A stretch of DNA of 64,000 nt from contig JAFZQI010000014.1 in NCBI GenBank assembly GCA_017620475.1, positions 23,202 through 87,201 of the forward strand. Direction: 5' to 3'. The notes beneath the pieces were generated by a model. That model did no database searches. It was not told the origin of the DNA and saw only the letters and a program-made list of their open reading frames with translations. Positions 58,000 through 64,000 of the stretch are shown piece by piece. The translations under genes were made by a program, and so were the position numbers. Origin of the DNA: Clostridiales bacterium (GTDB lineage: Bacteria; Bacillota; Clostridia; Saccharofermentanales; Saccharofermentanaceae). Within the stretch, counting starts at the first letter, position 1; every line of letters starts with the position of its first letter.

Positions 58000-58374
58000 T
58001 CATTGCTTCAGCCCGTCGGGCTTTCCGCTATTACTTACTTCATCGATCACTTCGGAAAGCTTTTTCGCCATCCCCTGATCCAGTATCGCGATTGCGATAC
58101 GCATATCTTTTCCTATTGCTCTTCCCAGCTCTTCCGCCGTAGCAAACCGTCTCCAGCGGACTTGTTCTTCCTCGGCGATACGGATCAGCTTCTCTCTTTG
58201 CTTCTCCGAACCATCCGTTGCCACGATCAGCAGTTCCACGGCTCCCGCATGTAGTGCCATCTCAATCGCGTCGAACCCGGAAGTCAGAAGAGATGCCCTG
58301 TACGCAAGTCCGATCGTACGAAGGATCCTTTCTTTCGTCGCAGGACAACCCGGTTTATCCTTCATTGCGCTCAT
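58000..58374 (-). CDS. ylxQ: L7Ae-family ribosomal/RNA-binding protein YlxQ
   Basis: About 124 residues. [26 protein letters not shown] followed by [17 protein letters not shown] is the L7Ae/YlxQ pattern of K-turn RNA binding proteins. It lies between ylxR and infB, its usual place. It overlaps ylxR by about 20 bp; the ATG at 58374 fits the AAGG site better than the one six bases up. Confidence 0.88.
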   Translation of the reverse strand: MSAMKDKPGCPATKERILRTIGLAYRASLLTSGFDAIEMALHAGAVELLIVATDGSEKQREKLIRIAEEEQVRWRRFATAEELGRAIGKDMRIAIAILDQGMAKKLSEVIDEVSNSGKPDGLKQ

Positions 58375-58636
58375 CGCCATCCTTCAACTGTTCCAAAGCC
58401 GGCTTGATGGACTCGGCATCCACCGGCCGGTGAAGCCCTCTGTCAAACTGCTTCTGATCCACCGCTTTCTTCATGCACTCCGGATTATGGCAGACATATG
58501 CGCCTCGACCGGGAAGACGGCCTGTCGGATCCATCACGACTTGTCCATCCGGAGTCGCCACAATACGGATCAGATCTTTCTTAGCGAAGCGCTCTTTACA
58601 GCTTACGCACATCCTCATCGGTATTTTCTTAGCCAT
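58355..58636 (-). CDS. ylxR: YlxR family (DUF448) RNA-binding protein
   Basis: 93 residues. MRMCVSCKERFAKKDLIRIV and GRLPGRGAYVCHNPEC are the signature of the nusA-adjacent YlxR/DUF448 family (RnpM in some species), which binds RNA and has been linked to RNase P. The tail is an extra 25 charged residues. It lies 14 bp after nusA. Confidence 0.94.
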   Translation of the reverse strand: MAKKIPMRMCVSCKERFAKKDLIRIVATPDGQVVMDPTGRLPGRGAYVCHNPECMKKAVDQKQFDRGLHRPVDAESIKPALEQLKDGDERNEG

Positions 58637-58650
58637 GTCTGCCTATTTCC

Positions 58651-59799
58651 TTATGCTTCCTCAGAACCGCCGTTCTGTTCTTCCTCATCATCTGCGACAG
58701 TAAAGTTCGCAACGAAATCATCCTGTACCATCTGCTGGAACTGGGATGTGCTCTTGATGTCGATCTTCCAGCCGGTAAGACGGGCCGCCAGACGGACATT
58801 CTGTCCGGAACGGCCGATTGCCAGCGAATACTGTGCATCCGGAACAACTACCTTCGCGTTCTTCTCCTGTGTTCCGTCTTCATTCGTGATGATCTCTGTA
58901 TCCACACGGTCAACTTTTGCCGGAGAGAGGGCATTGCTGATGAATACTCCCGGATCGTCACTATACTGGATCACATCGATCTTCTCCTGACCCAGTTCAT
59001 CCATGATAGACTGGATTCTGGCACCACGCTGACCTACGCAGGCACCGAGCGGATCAACATCCGGATCACGGGATACAACGGCCACCTTAGAACGGGAACC
59101 CGCTTCACGCGCCACGTTGATGATCTCTACGATACCATCGTGGATCTCCGGAACTTCCTTTTCCAGCAGTTTTCTAACCAGATTCGGATGACTTCTGGAA
59201 ACGATGATCAGCGGGCGCTCCTTCTGGATCTCCACGCGGAGGATCAGGAACTTCATTCTCTTATTGAAAGCATAATCCTCGCCCTTGACCTGTTCCTTCT
59301 TCGGAAGTGTGGCTTCGGCACGGTCGATATCAACAAAAACGAAACGGTCGTCACTTCTCTGGATCACGCCGGAGGCCAGCTCGCCGATCTTATCGGAGAA
59401 CTCATTCTCGATACGTGCGTTCTCAGTATCACGAAGTTTCTTGCTGATGGCTGCTTTCGCTGCACCGGCAGCCAGACGTCCGAGGGATTCAACATCGATC
59501 GTCATCTCGATCGTATCGCCTTCCTCAAGGTCCGGATCGATCTCCTTGGCCTCTGCAAGAGAAATCTGTGTTTTCGGATTGGTCACTTCAGATACAACTT
59601 CCACGACTTCGTACACATACATGTCACCGGTCTCACGATCGATCTCCGCGAACACCTGCTCATTCTGCTTTGCATCCGAGAACTCTCTCTTAAAAGCAGC
59701 TACGATAGCCTCTTCGATCGCCTCAAACAAGGACTCTTCCTCAATACCTCTTTCTTTTGCCAATGCTTTGATGGCTGACAGCAGTTCTTCGTTTTTCAT
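58651..59799 (-). CDS. nusA: transcription termination/antitermination protein NusA
   Basis: 382 residues: N-terminal polymerase-binding domain, S1 domain, and two KH domains (GACVGQRGARIQSIMDEL and YSLAIGRSGQNVRLAARL). It lacks the C-terminal acidic repeats of proteobacterial NusA, as is normal in Firmicutes. It controls pausing and termination and follows rimP by 34 bp. Confidence 0.97.
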   Translation of the reverse strand: MKNEELLSAIKALAKERGIEEESLFEAIEEAIVAAFKREFSDAKQNEQVFAEIDRETGDMYVYEVVEVVSEVTNPKTQISLAEAKEIDPDLEEGDTIEMTIDVESLGRLAAGAAKAAISKKLRDTENARIENEFSDKIGELASGVIQRSDDRFVFVDIDRAEATLPKKEQVKGEDYAFNKRMKFLILRVEIQKERPLIIVSRSHPNLVRKLLEKEVPEIHDGIVEIINVAREAGSRSKVAVVSRDPDVDPLGACVGQRGARIQSIMDELGQEKIDVIQYSDDPGVFISNALSPAKVDRVDTEIITNEDGTQEKNAKVVVPDAQYSLAIGRSGQNVRLAARLTGWKIDIKSTSQFQQMVQDDFVANFTVADDEEEQNGGSEEA

Positions 59800-59833
59800 A
59801 AACTCTCTCCTTTGTTATATTTCCTGCCAAATA

Positions 59834-60295
59834 TTAAAACCGTAATGTGCGCTGGGCTTTGGCGATCTGCGGCCACTCAAGATGCATCTCGCTGTCACCC
59901 ACAAGAAGGACCAGTTCCTCGTCATCGGCGCTCTTAATGATCCCTTCCAGATGTTTGCTTCCGTCAACTGCCGCAAAGAGCGAAACTTCGATCTCTTCTC
60001 CCTGATGCCGCAGATAATCGGAAAGCGACGCAAAAGGCCTGGTCGCGCCCGGCGAAGATACCTCAAAATAATCCGGATCCGCATGGAGCTTACCTTCCAG
60101 CGCGCTGTCTACCTCACGGCTGACCGCTTCGCAGTCTTCGATCGAGATACCGCCGCGCTTATCGATAAAGATCCGAAGGAAATAATACTGTCCCTCTTTC
60201 TTGTATTCACAGTCAACCAGATCAAAACCCATCGCTTTCACGATCGGTTCCGCAAGATCGAAAGCTTCCTGTGCTACCTTAGATCTACCTGCCAT
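59834..60295 (-). CDS. rimP: ribosome maturation factor RimP
   Basis: 153 residues from the ATG at 60295, which has AAGGAG six bases above. AEPIVKAMGFDLVDCEY, LRIFIDKRGGISIEDCEAVSREVD and YFEVSSPGATRPF are RimP marks. It is needed for 30S assembly. First gene of the long operon that ends with rodA. Confidence 0.96.
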   Translation of the reverse strand: MAGRSKVAQEAFDLAEPIVKAMGFDLVDCEYKKEGQYYFLRIFIDKRGGISIEDCEAVSREVDSALEGKLHADPDYFEVSSPGATRPFASLSDYLRHQGEEIEVSLFAAVDGSKHLEGIIKSADDEELVLLVGDSEMHLEWPQIAKAQRTLRF

Positions 60296-60317
60296 GCTTG
60301 CTCCTTCTCTTCTGATA

Positions 60318-60346
60318 AACAAAAGAGCGGGCTCAAGACCCACTCT
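60318..60346 (-). promoter_or_regulatory. rimP-leader-like attenuator hairpin
   Basis: On the minus strand AGAGTGGGT, a loop of five and GCCCGCTCT form a nine-pair stem (two wobbles) followed by TTTTGTTT, i.e. a terminator shape placed between the promoter and rimP rather than after a gene. The position and sequence fit the described rimP-leader RNA element of Firmicutes. Confidence 0.72.
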
Positions 60347-60372
60347 CAATGTCGTACTCTTCTAGCATGAGT

Positions 60373-60401
60373 ATTCTAACACTTATATTAAGTGAATGCA
60401 A
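60373..60401 (-). promoter_or_regulatory. promoter of the rimP-nusA-infB operon
   Basis: TTGCAT (60396-60401), 17-bp spacer, TAGAAT (60373-60378) on the minus strand. The spacer contains an inverted repeat CACTT-AATAT-AAGTG that could be an operator. The 303-bp gap between the two divergent start codons holds this promoter, the leader hairpin and the promoter of the plus-strand gene. Confidence 0.78.
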
Positions 60402-60514
60402 TGTTTTTCGGCAATTTCCTTCGTTTTTGACCATTTTCGATCCTCTTTGCATTATTTTCCTTCACGCTTTGTTTTATTTACACAATTTTAATGACTTTTT
60501 TCACAGAATCGCTA

Positions 60515-60543
60515 TTCAAATTATCCAAGTTATCATGTAGAAT
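60515..60543 (+). promoter_or_regulatory. promoter for the plus-strand P-loop gene
   Basis: TTCAAA (60515-60520), 17-bp spacer, TAGAAT (60538-60543), about 55 bp above the start codon. The region is AT-rich. Confidence 0.6.
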
Positions 60544-60598
60544 AGAAGTAATCCAAACAGACCTTTGGATAATCAACATAAACAGGGAGATGATGCCA

Positions 60599-61003
60599 AT
60601 GATAAAGGTAATTGCAGGAGAAAAGGGAACAGGAAAAACAGCGCAGCTCGTAGAAGATATCAACGAGCAGGCTACTACGGATAACAATATCGTATGCATC
60701 CAGCGTGGACACCGTCTCGACCGTCTTCTGAAATACAGAGTCCGTCTCGTGGATTTAGACGAGTACCCGGTCGAGGGGTTTGAACAGTTCCTCAGTTTCG
60801 TAGCCGGAATTTGCGCCAAAGATTACGATGTAACACATATTTACGTAGACAGTATCCTTAAGATCACAGGGGAAACAGATTACGAGAGATTCGGAGCTTT
60901 CCTTGATAAGTTCAACGATTTCCTCGGAGACAAGATTACAGCGACAATTATCTGCAGCCGCTCGGCGAGCGAACTCCCGGAGAGCGTCACCAAGTACTGC
61001 TGA
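60599..61003 (+). CDS. small P-loop protein of unknown function
   Basis: 134 residues from MIKVIAGEKGTGKTAQLVED; the Walker A loop is GEKGTGKT at residues 7-14. A hydrophobic strand ending in aspartate (VTHIYVDSILK) may be Walker B, and TATIICSRSASELPE resembles a sensor strand. The protein is only about half a normal ATPase. GGGAG lies nine bases above the start. It is the only plus-strand gene, with its own promoter and terminator, divergent from the rimP operon and convergent with thrS. No family recognised. Confidence 0.78.
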   Translation: MIKVIAGEKGTGKTAQLVEDINEQATTDNNIVCIQRGHRLDRLLKYRVRLVDLDEYPVEGFEQFLSFVAGICAKDYDVTHIYVDSILKITGETDYERFGAFLDKFNDFLGDKITATIICSRSASELPESVTKYC

Positions 61004-61041
61004 GAACATATAAACTTAGATCCTACAATTAAATAACATAT

Positions 61042-61074
61042 GAAGGACCGCCAGAGATGACGGTCCTTCTTTTT
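61042..61074 (+). terminator. intrinsic terminator of the plus-strand P-loop gene
   Basis: Perfect 9-bp stem GAAGGACCG / CGGTCCTTC with a 10-base loop, followed by TTTTT and more pyrimidines on the plus strand. It lies between convergent genes and may also stop thrS transcripts, although the minus side has a poorer T-run. Confidence 0.9.
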
Positions 61075-61156
61075 CTTCTCGAAATGCACTGTCTTACGGA
61101 TCTTTCGTGAAGGTCTTCACCACTCGTCCTTCCCCACACATCCGTCCACGTATCTC

Positions 61157-62926
61157 TTACTCTTTCTCCTGCTCATGAATGAGGCTCACAAAGTCCTCCA
61201 CTTCCATCTCGCCGAGGTCCTGCTGGTCATTAGGAAGGTCGCGGCTTCTTACCGAGACGGATCGGTTCTTCTCCTCTTTCTCTCCGACCACGATCAGGTA
61301 TGGAACCTTCTCCATCCGAGCGGCACGGATCTTATAGCCGAGTTTCTCATCCGACTCGTCGAGCTCCACACGCACATCGAGATCTCTCATCTCACGAGCA
61401 AGTTCCCTTCCATACTCGAGATACTTGTCCGACACCGGCAGGATCTTCACCTGCACCGGCGAAAGCCATACCGGAAACTTTCCGCCGTAGTGCTCGATCA
61501 GGATACCGAGGAAGCGGTCGATACTTCCGAAGACCACGCGGTGCAGCATGATCGGTCTGTGTTTCTCTCCGTCCTGACCGATATAGTCGAGGTCGAAACG
61601 TTGCGGCAGCTGGAAATCGAGCTGGATCGTACCGCACTGCCACGTTCTGCCGATCGAGTCCCTGATGTGAAAGTCCAGCTTCGGTCCATAGAATGCTCCG
61701 TCACCTTCGTTGATCTCATACGGTTTCCCGACACCCTCGACCGCCGCTTTTAAAGATGCGATCGCAAGCTCCCACTCCTCATCGCTTCCGATGGAGTTCT
61801 CGGGTCTCGTCGACAGCTCAATTTCATATTGAAAACCGAACCGTCCGTAGAATTCGTCGATCAGGCGCATGACACCCTGGATCTCCGACATCACCTGGTC
61901 TTCCCGCATGAAGATATGCGCATCGTCCTGCGTAAAGCATCTCGCACGCATCAAACCATGGAGCGTACCGGACTTCTCGGCACGGTGTACGACTCCGAGT
62001 TCACCGACGCGCATCGGGAACTCCTTGTAGGAGTGCTGCTTCGACTTATAGACCAGCATACCGCCCGGACAGTTCATGGGTTTAATCGCGTAGTCCGTAT
62101 CATCGACACTCGTCGTGTACATATTCTCACGATAGTGATCCCAGTGACCGGATTTCTCCCAGAGCGTACGCATCAGCATCATCGGCGTGCTGATCTCCTC
62201 ATATCCTTCTCTTCTGTGGATCTTCCTCCAGTAGTCGATGAGGAGGTTCTTCATGAGAAGCCCCTTCGGGAAATAAAACGGAAGTCCCGGGCCTTCTTCC
62301 ATCAGAGCGAAGAGCTCCAGTTCTTTTCCGAGTTTTCGGTGATCTCTCGCCTTGGCCTCTTCAAGCTGCTTGAGATACTCTTCGAGCATCGACGCCTTCG
62401 GGAACGAGATACCGTAGATCCTCGTGAGCATCGGATTCTTCTCACTGCCGCGCCAGTATGCGCCGGCCACCGACAGAAGCTTAATGGCCTTGATATGGCT
62501 GACGTTTCCGATATGCGGTCCCGCACAGAACTCGGCGTAATCACCCTGCTTATAGAACGTGATCCGCTCGTCATCCGGGATCTCCGAGATGAGCTCCATC
62601 TTATAGGACTCTCCCCGTTCCTTCATGTACTCGTACGCTTCTTCTTTCGACATGTCGTAGACCGAGAGCACGAGAGATTCCTTGACGATCTCTTTCATCA
62701 TCTCTTCGACCTTCGCGAGGTGCTCGTCCGAGAACGGGAACCCGAAATCGAAGTCATAGTAGAATCCGTTCTCGATCGCAGGTCCTATCCCGCACTTTGC
62801 CTCCGGATAGAGCCGCTTGACTGCCTGTGCCAGCACGTGTGCGCTCGTATGCCAGAAAGCCTTTTTGCCTTCTTTACTTTCGAAGTCCATCTCCAGTACC
62901 TGTTGATCGTTTCTTAAAACCTTCAT
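61157..62926 (-). CDS. thrS: threonyl-tRNA synthetase lacking the TGS domain
   Basis: 589 residues. The editing domain is present (HTSAHVLAQAVKRLYP, and GDYAEFCAGPHIGNVSHI with the zinc-like HxxxH and C/H residues) and so is the class II core (KPMNCPGGMLVYKSKQHSYKE, ARCFTQDDAHIF, VVFGSIDRFLGILIEHYGG) and anticodon domain. The N-terminal TGS domain of about 60 residues found in most bacterial ThrRS is missing: the chain starts directly before the editing domain. A perfect AGGAGG precedes the start and a T-box leader lies upstream. Confidence 0.97.
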   Translation of the reverse strand: MKVLRNDQQVLEMDFESKEGKKAFWHTSAHVLAQAVKRLYPEAKCGIGPAIENGFYYDFDFGFPFSDEHLAKVEEMMKEIVKESLVLSVYDMSKEEAYEYMKERGESYKMELISEIPDDERITFYKQGDYAEFCAGPHIGNVSHIKAIKLLSVAGAYWRGSEKNPMLTRIYGISFPKASMLEEYLKQLEEAKARDHRKLGKELELFALMEEGPGLPFYFPKGLLMKNLLIDYWRKIHRREGYEEISTPMMLMRTLWEKSGHWDHYRENMYTTSVDDTDYAIKPMNCPGGMLVYKSKQHSYKEFPMRVGELGVVHRAEKSGTLHGLMRARCFTQDDAHIFMREDQVMSEIQGVMRLIDEFYGRFGFQYEIELSTRPENSIGSDEEWELAIASLKAAVEGVGKPYEINEGDGAFYGPKLDFHIRDSIGRTWQCGTIQLDFQLPQRFDLDYIGQDGEKHRPIMLHRVVFGSIDRFLGILIEHYGGKFPVWLSPVQVKILPVSDKYLEYGRELAREMRDLDVRVELDESDEKLGYKIRAARMEKVPYLIVVGEKEEKNRSVSVRSRDLPNDQQDLGEMEVEDFVSLIHEQEKE

Positions 62927-62977
62927 GTGTGTTGCCTCCTTTTACATAAATCAATAGGTGTATGTTCGCAACAACAT

Positions 62978-63236
62978 AAGAAAAGCACCTCTAAAGATCA
63001 ATCTCGATCTTTAAGGGTGCTCATGCACGGTTCCACCTTAACTTTTCACTTCAGATTCCAACAAATCCTAGCCTTTAACGCAGACATACGGTAACGCTTA
63101 CTTAAGTCTTTCAGCACTACAGCTCGGGAATGGTTTTCGTCCGGGATCCTCATAAGTGACTTCCAGCTTTATGCCACTCTCTCTGGCTGACTTTCTTCGA
63201 ACTACTCTTTTCCGTCAATGCTTTTCTTATGTTATT
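62978..63236 (-). promoter_or_regulatory. T-box leader (threonine) of thrS
   Basis: Minus-strand reading shows the stem I AG-rich bulge (CCAGAGAGAGTGGC, about 63172-63187), a likely specifier loop with ACC, a threonine codon, at 63132-63134, the T-box proper AAGGTGGAACCGTG (63026-63039) and a terminator made of two 15-base arms (62984-62998 and 63007-63021) followed by T-run. Uncharged tRNA-Thr would stabilise the antiterminator and switch thrS on. The specifier codon is the least sure part. Confidence 0.93.
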
Positions 63237-63242
63237 GACTTG

Positions 63243-63271
63243 ATGGTAACAGCAACAAAAAGATCTGTCAA
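63243..63271 (-). promoter_or_regulatory. promoter of the T-box-thrS unit
   Basis: Perfect TTGACA (63266-63271), 17-bp spacer, TACCAT (63243-63248) on the minus strand, about 7 bp above the presumed leader start. The 473-bp gap between thrS and the next gene holds this, the T-box and the SPFH gene terminator. Confidence 0.82.
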
Positions 63272-63325
63272 TAACCCGGCGGTTTAATCCGGGCACCTTC
63301 GGGATATGTATCCGGTCACTATAGC

Positions 63326-63353
63326 AAAAAGGCCGTCTCCGAAGAGACGACCT
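63326..63353 (-). terminator. intrinsic terminator of the SPFH/zinc-ribbon gene
   Basis: 10-bp stem with one mismatch (AGGTCGTCTC / GAGACGGCCT on the minus strand), TTCG tetraloop, then TTTTT. It lies about 45 bp after the gene's stop. Confidence 0.92.
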
Positions 63354-63399
63354 TTCTGATTGTAGCTTTCTAAGCCTGATCCGATATGGATCCGGATCA

Positions 63400-64000
63400 T
63401 TAGCCCTGAGGCTGACCGCACTCACCGCAGAACTTACCGGTGTTGCCTGTCTTACCGCACTTGCTGCATGTCCAGCCTGCGTTATCAGCCGGCTTCGGAG
63501 AACCGCAGTTTGCACAGAACTTACCGGTGTTGCCGCCCTGACCGCAGGAGCATGTCCAGCCTGCATTCTCAACAGGCTTCGCGGAACCGCAGTTTGCACA
63601 GAACTTACCCTGGTTGCCGCCCTGGCCGCAGGAGCATGTCCAGCCTGCAGCTGCCGGAGCCGCAGCCTGCTGCATCTGCTGTTGCTGCTGCATCATCTGC
63701 TGCTGCTGGAGGAACGCCATACCCTGGTTGCCCGGGTTCATCGCGCTGCCATTGAATCCGCCAACAAGACCAACGCCCATCATCGCGTTGCCTGCGCCTG
63801 CCTGGTTAGCAGCAGCGGTCTTCATTGCATCAACAGAACCTTTGATCTGATAGCCGGCAGCCATGTTCGGGTTGTTACCAAACATGAGACCATCGTCCAT
63901 AGCCTCGATTCTCTTTCTGGACTCATCGTCAGGAGTAACAGACATAACTGCTACTTTCTCAACGATCATACCACGGCCCTGGAGCCAATCCTCGTCCAGA
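63400..64000 (-). CDS. SPFH-domain protein with C-terminal zinc ribbons (partial)
   Basis: The frame is open to the window end, so the N-terminus is missing; about 199 residues are visible. LDEDWLQGRGMIVEKVAVMSVTPDDESRKRIEAMDDG is cut from the end of an SPFH (stomatin/flotillin, YdjI-like) domain. A Gly/Ala/Met linker and a Gln/Met-rich run (about 10 of 14 residues) follow, then three zinc ribbons with CSCGQGG and CANCG pairs; the last is CSKCGKTG with CGECG. Such proteins (sometimes called virion core protein-like) are cytoplasmic and of unknown function. The ribbons are built on an 84-bp DNA repeat. Confidence 0.85.
   Translation of the reverse strand, partial: LDEDWLQGRGMIVEKVAVMSVTPDDESRKRIEAMDDGLMFGNNPNMAAGYQIKGSVDAMKTAAANQAGAGNAMMGVGLVGGFNGSAMNPGNQGMAFLQQQQMMQQQQQMQQAAAPAAAGWTCSCGQGGNQGKFCANCGSAKPVENAGWTCSCGQGGNTGKFCANCGSPKPADNAGWTCSKCGKTGNTGKFCGECGQPQG
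63467..63650. repeat. 84-bp repeats encoding zinc ribbons
   Basis: The unit starting CATGTCCAGCCTGC recurs at 63467, 63551 and 63635, so the period is exactly 84 bp, or 28 residues (GWTCSCGQGGNQGKFCANCG and following). Two copies are nearly identical; the third, at the protein end, has diverged and carries four cysteines in a slightly different spacing. Confidence 0.85.

Noticed and set aside
63122..63240. Short open frames within the thrS leader
   Set aside because: They cover the T-box RNA, whose conserved elements explain the sequence. No ribosome site or codon pattern supports translation.

Overview
This 64 kb window looks like a core chromosomal segment of a Gram-positive, low-to-mid GC Firmicute, most likely an uncultured or gut-type member of the Clostridia. 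The evidence is an HrcA/CIRCE heat-shock operon, a T-box leader on thrS, the mraZ-headed division and cell-wall cluster, a PASTA-containing penicillin-binding protein, the nusA-ylxR-ylxQ-infB block, many lipobox lipoproteins with lgt, and no outer-membrane genes. All recognised genes but one lie on the minus strand, so the order below is transcription order, from high to low coordinates. I saw no rRNA, tRNA, CRISPR array, insertion sequence or prophage.

Right end (64000-61000): the C-terminal part of an SPFH-domain protein with three zinc ribbons and a terminator; then a promoter, a T-box leader and thrS. Next comes the only plus-strand gene, a small P-loop protein with its own promoter and terminator. 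At about 60.4 kb a promoter and a rimP-leader-like hairpin start an operon running rimP-nusA-ylxR-ylxQ-infB-rbfA-nrnA-truB-ribF-lgt-rodA, which ends at a strong terminator near 49.45 kb. A second promoter, with MraZ-type boxes, starts mraZ-rsmH-ftsL-like-pbp-murE-murF-ftsW-murG-ftsQ; mraY and murD are missing from their usual place. A third promoter drives ftsZ-nrdR-response regulator-histidine kinase-nth-recG-rsmD-coaD-coiled-coil protein. An AAA ATPase and a DUF4276-like gene, a candidate defence pair, sit between these and hemW. The CIRCE-controlled operon follows: hrcA-grpE-clpP-dnaK-dnaJ-prmA, with clpP placed unusually inside it.

Left part (19.5-0 kb) is accessory: a nitrilase-family amidase, a secreted transglutaminase-like protein with cell-wall-binding repeats, a large TerD-domain protein, a HEAT-repeat lipoprotein, a GH127 and GH32 glycosidase pair (the GH127 gene carries an in-frame amber codon), several GNAT acetyltransferases, a second nitrilase, an EamA transporter, a P-loop kinase/HAD fusion, an MTA/SAH nucleosidase-GNAT fusion and two lipoproteins.

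The most unexpected signal is not a gene. The decamer GAAAAGCACT occurs 14 times exactly (its octamer core AAAAGCAC 25 times) across the window, in both orientations, in several reading frames and in intergenic DNA. Chance expectation is about 0.1 decamers and 2 octamers. It behaves like a dispersed genome-wide sequence signal.
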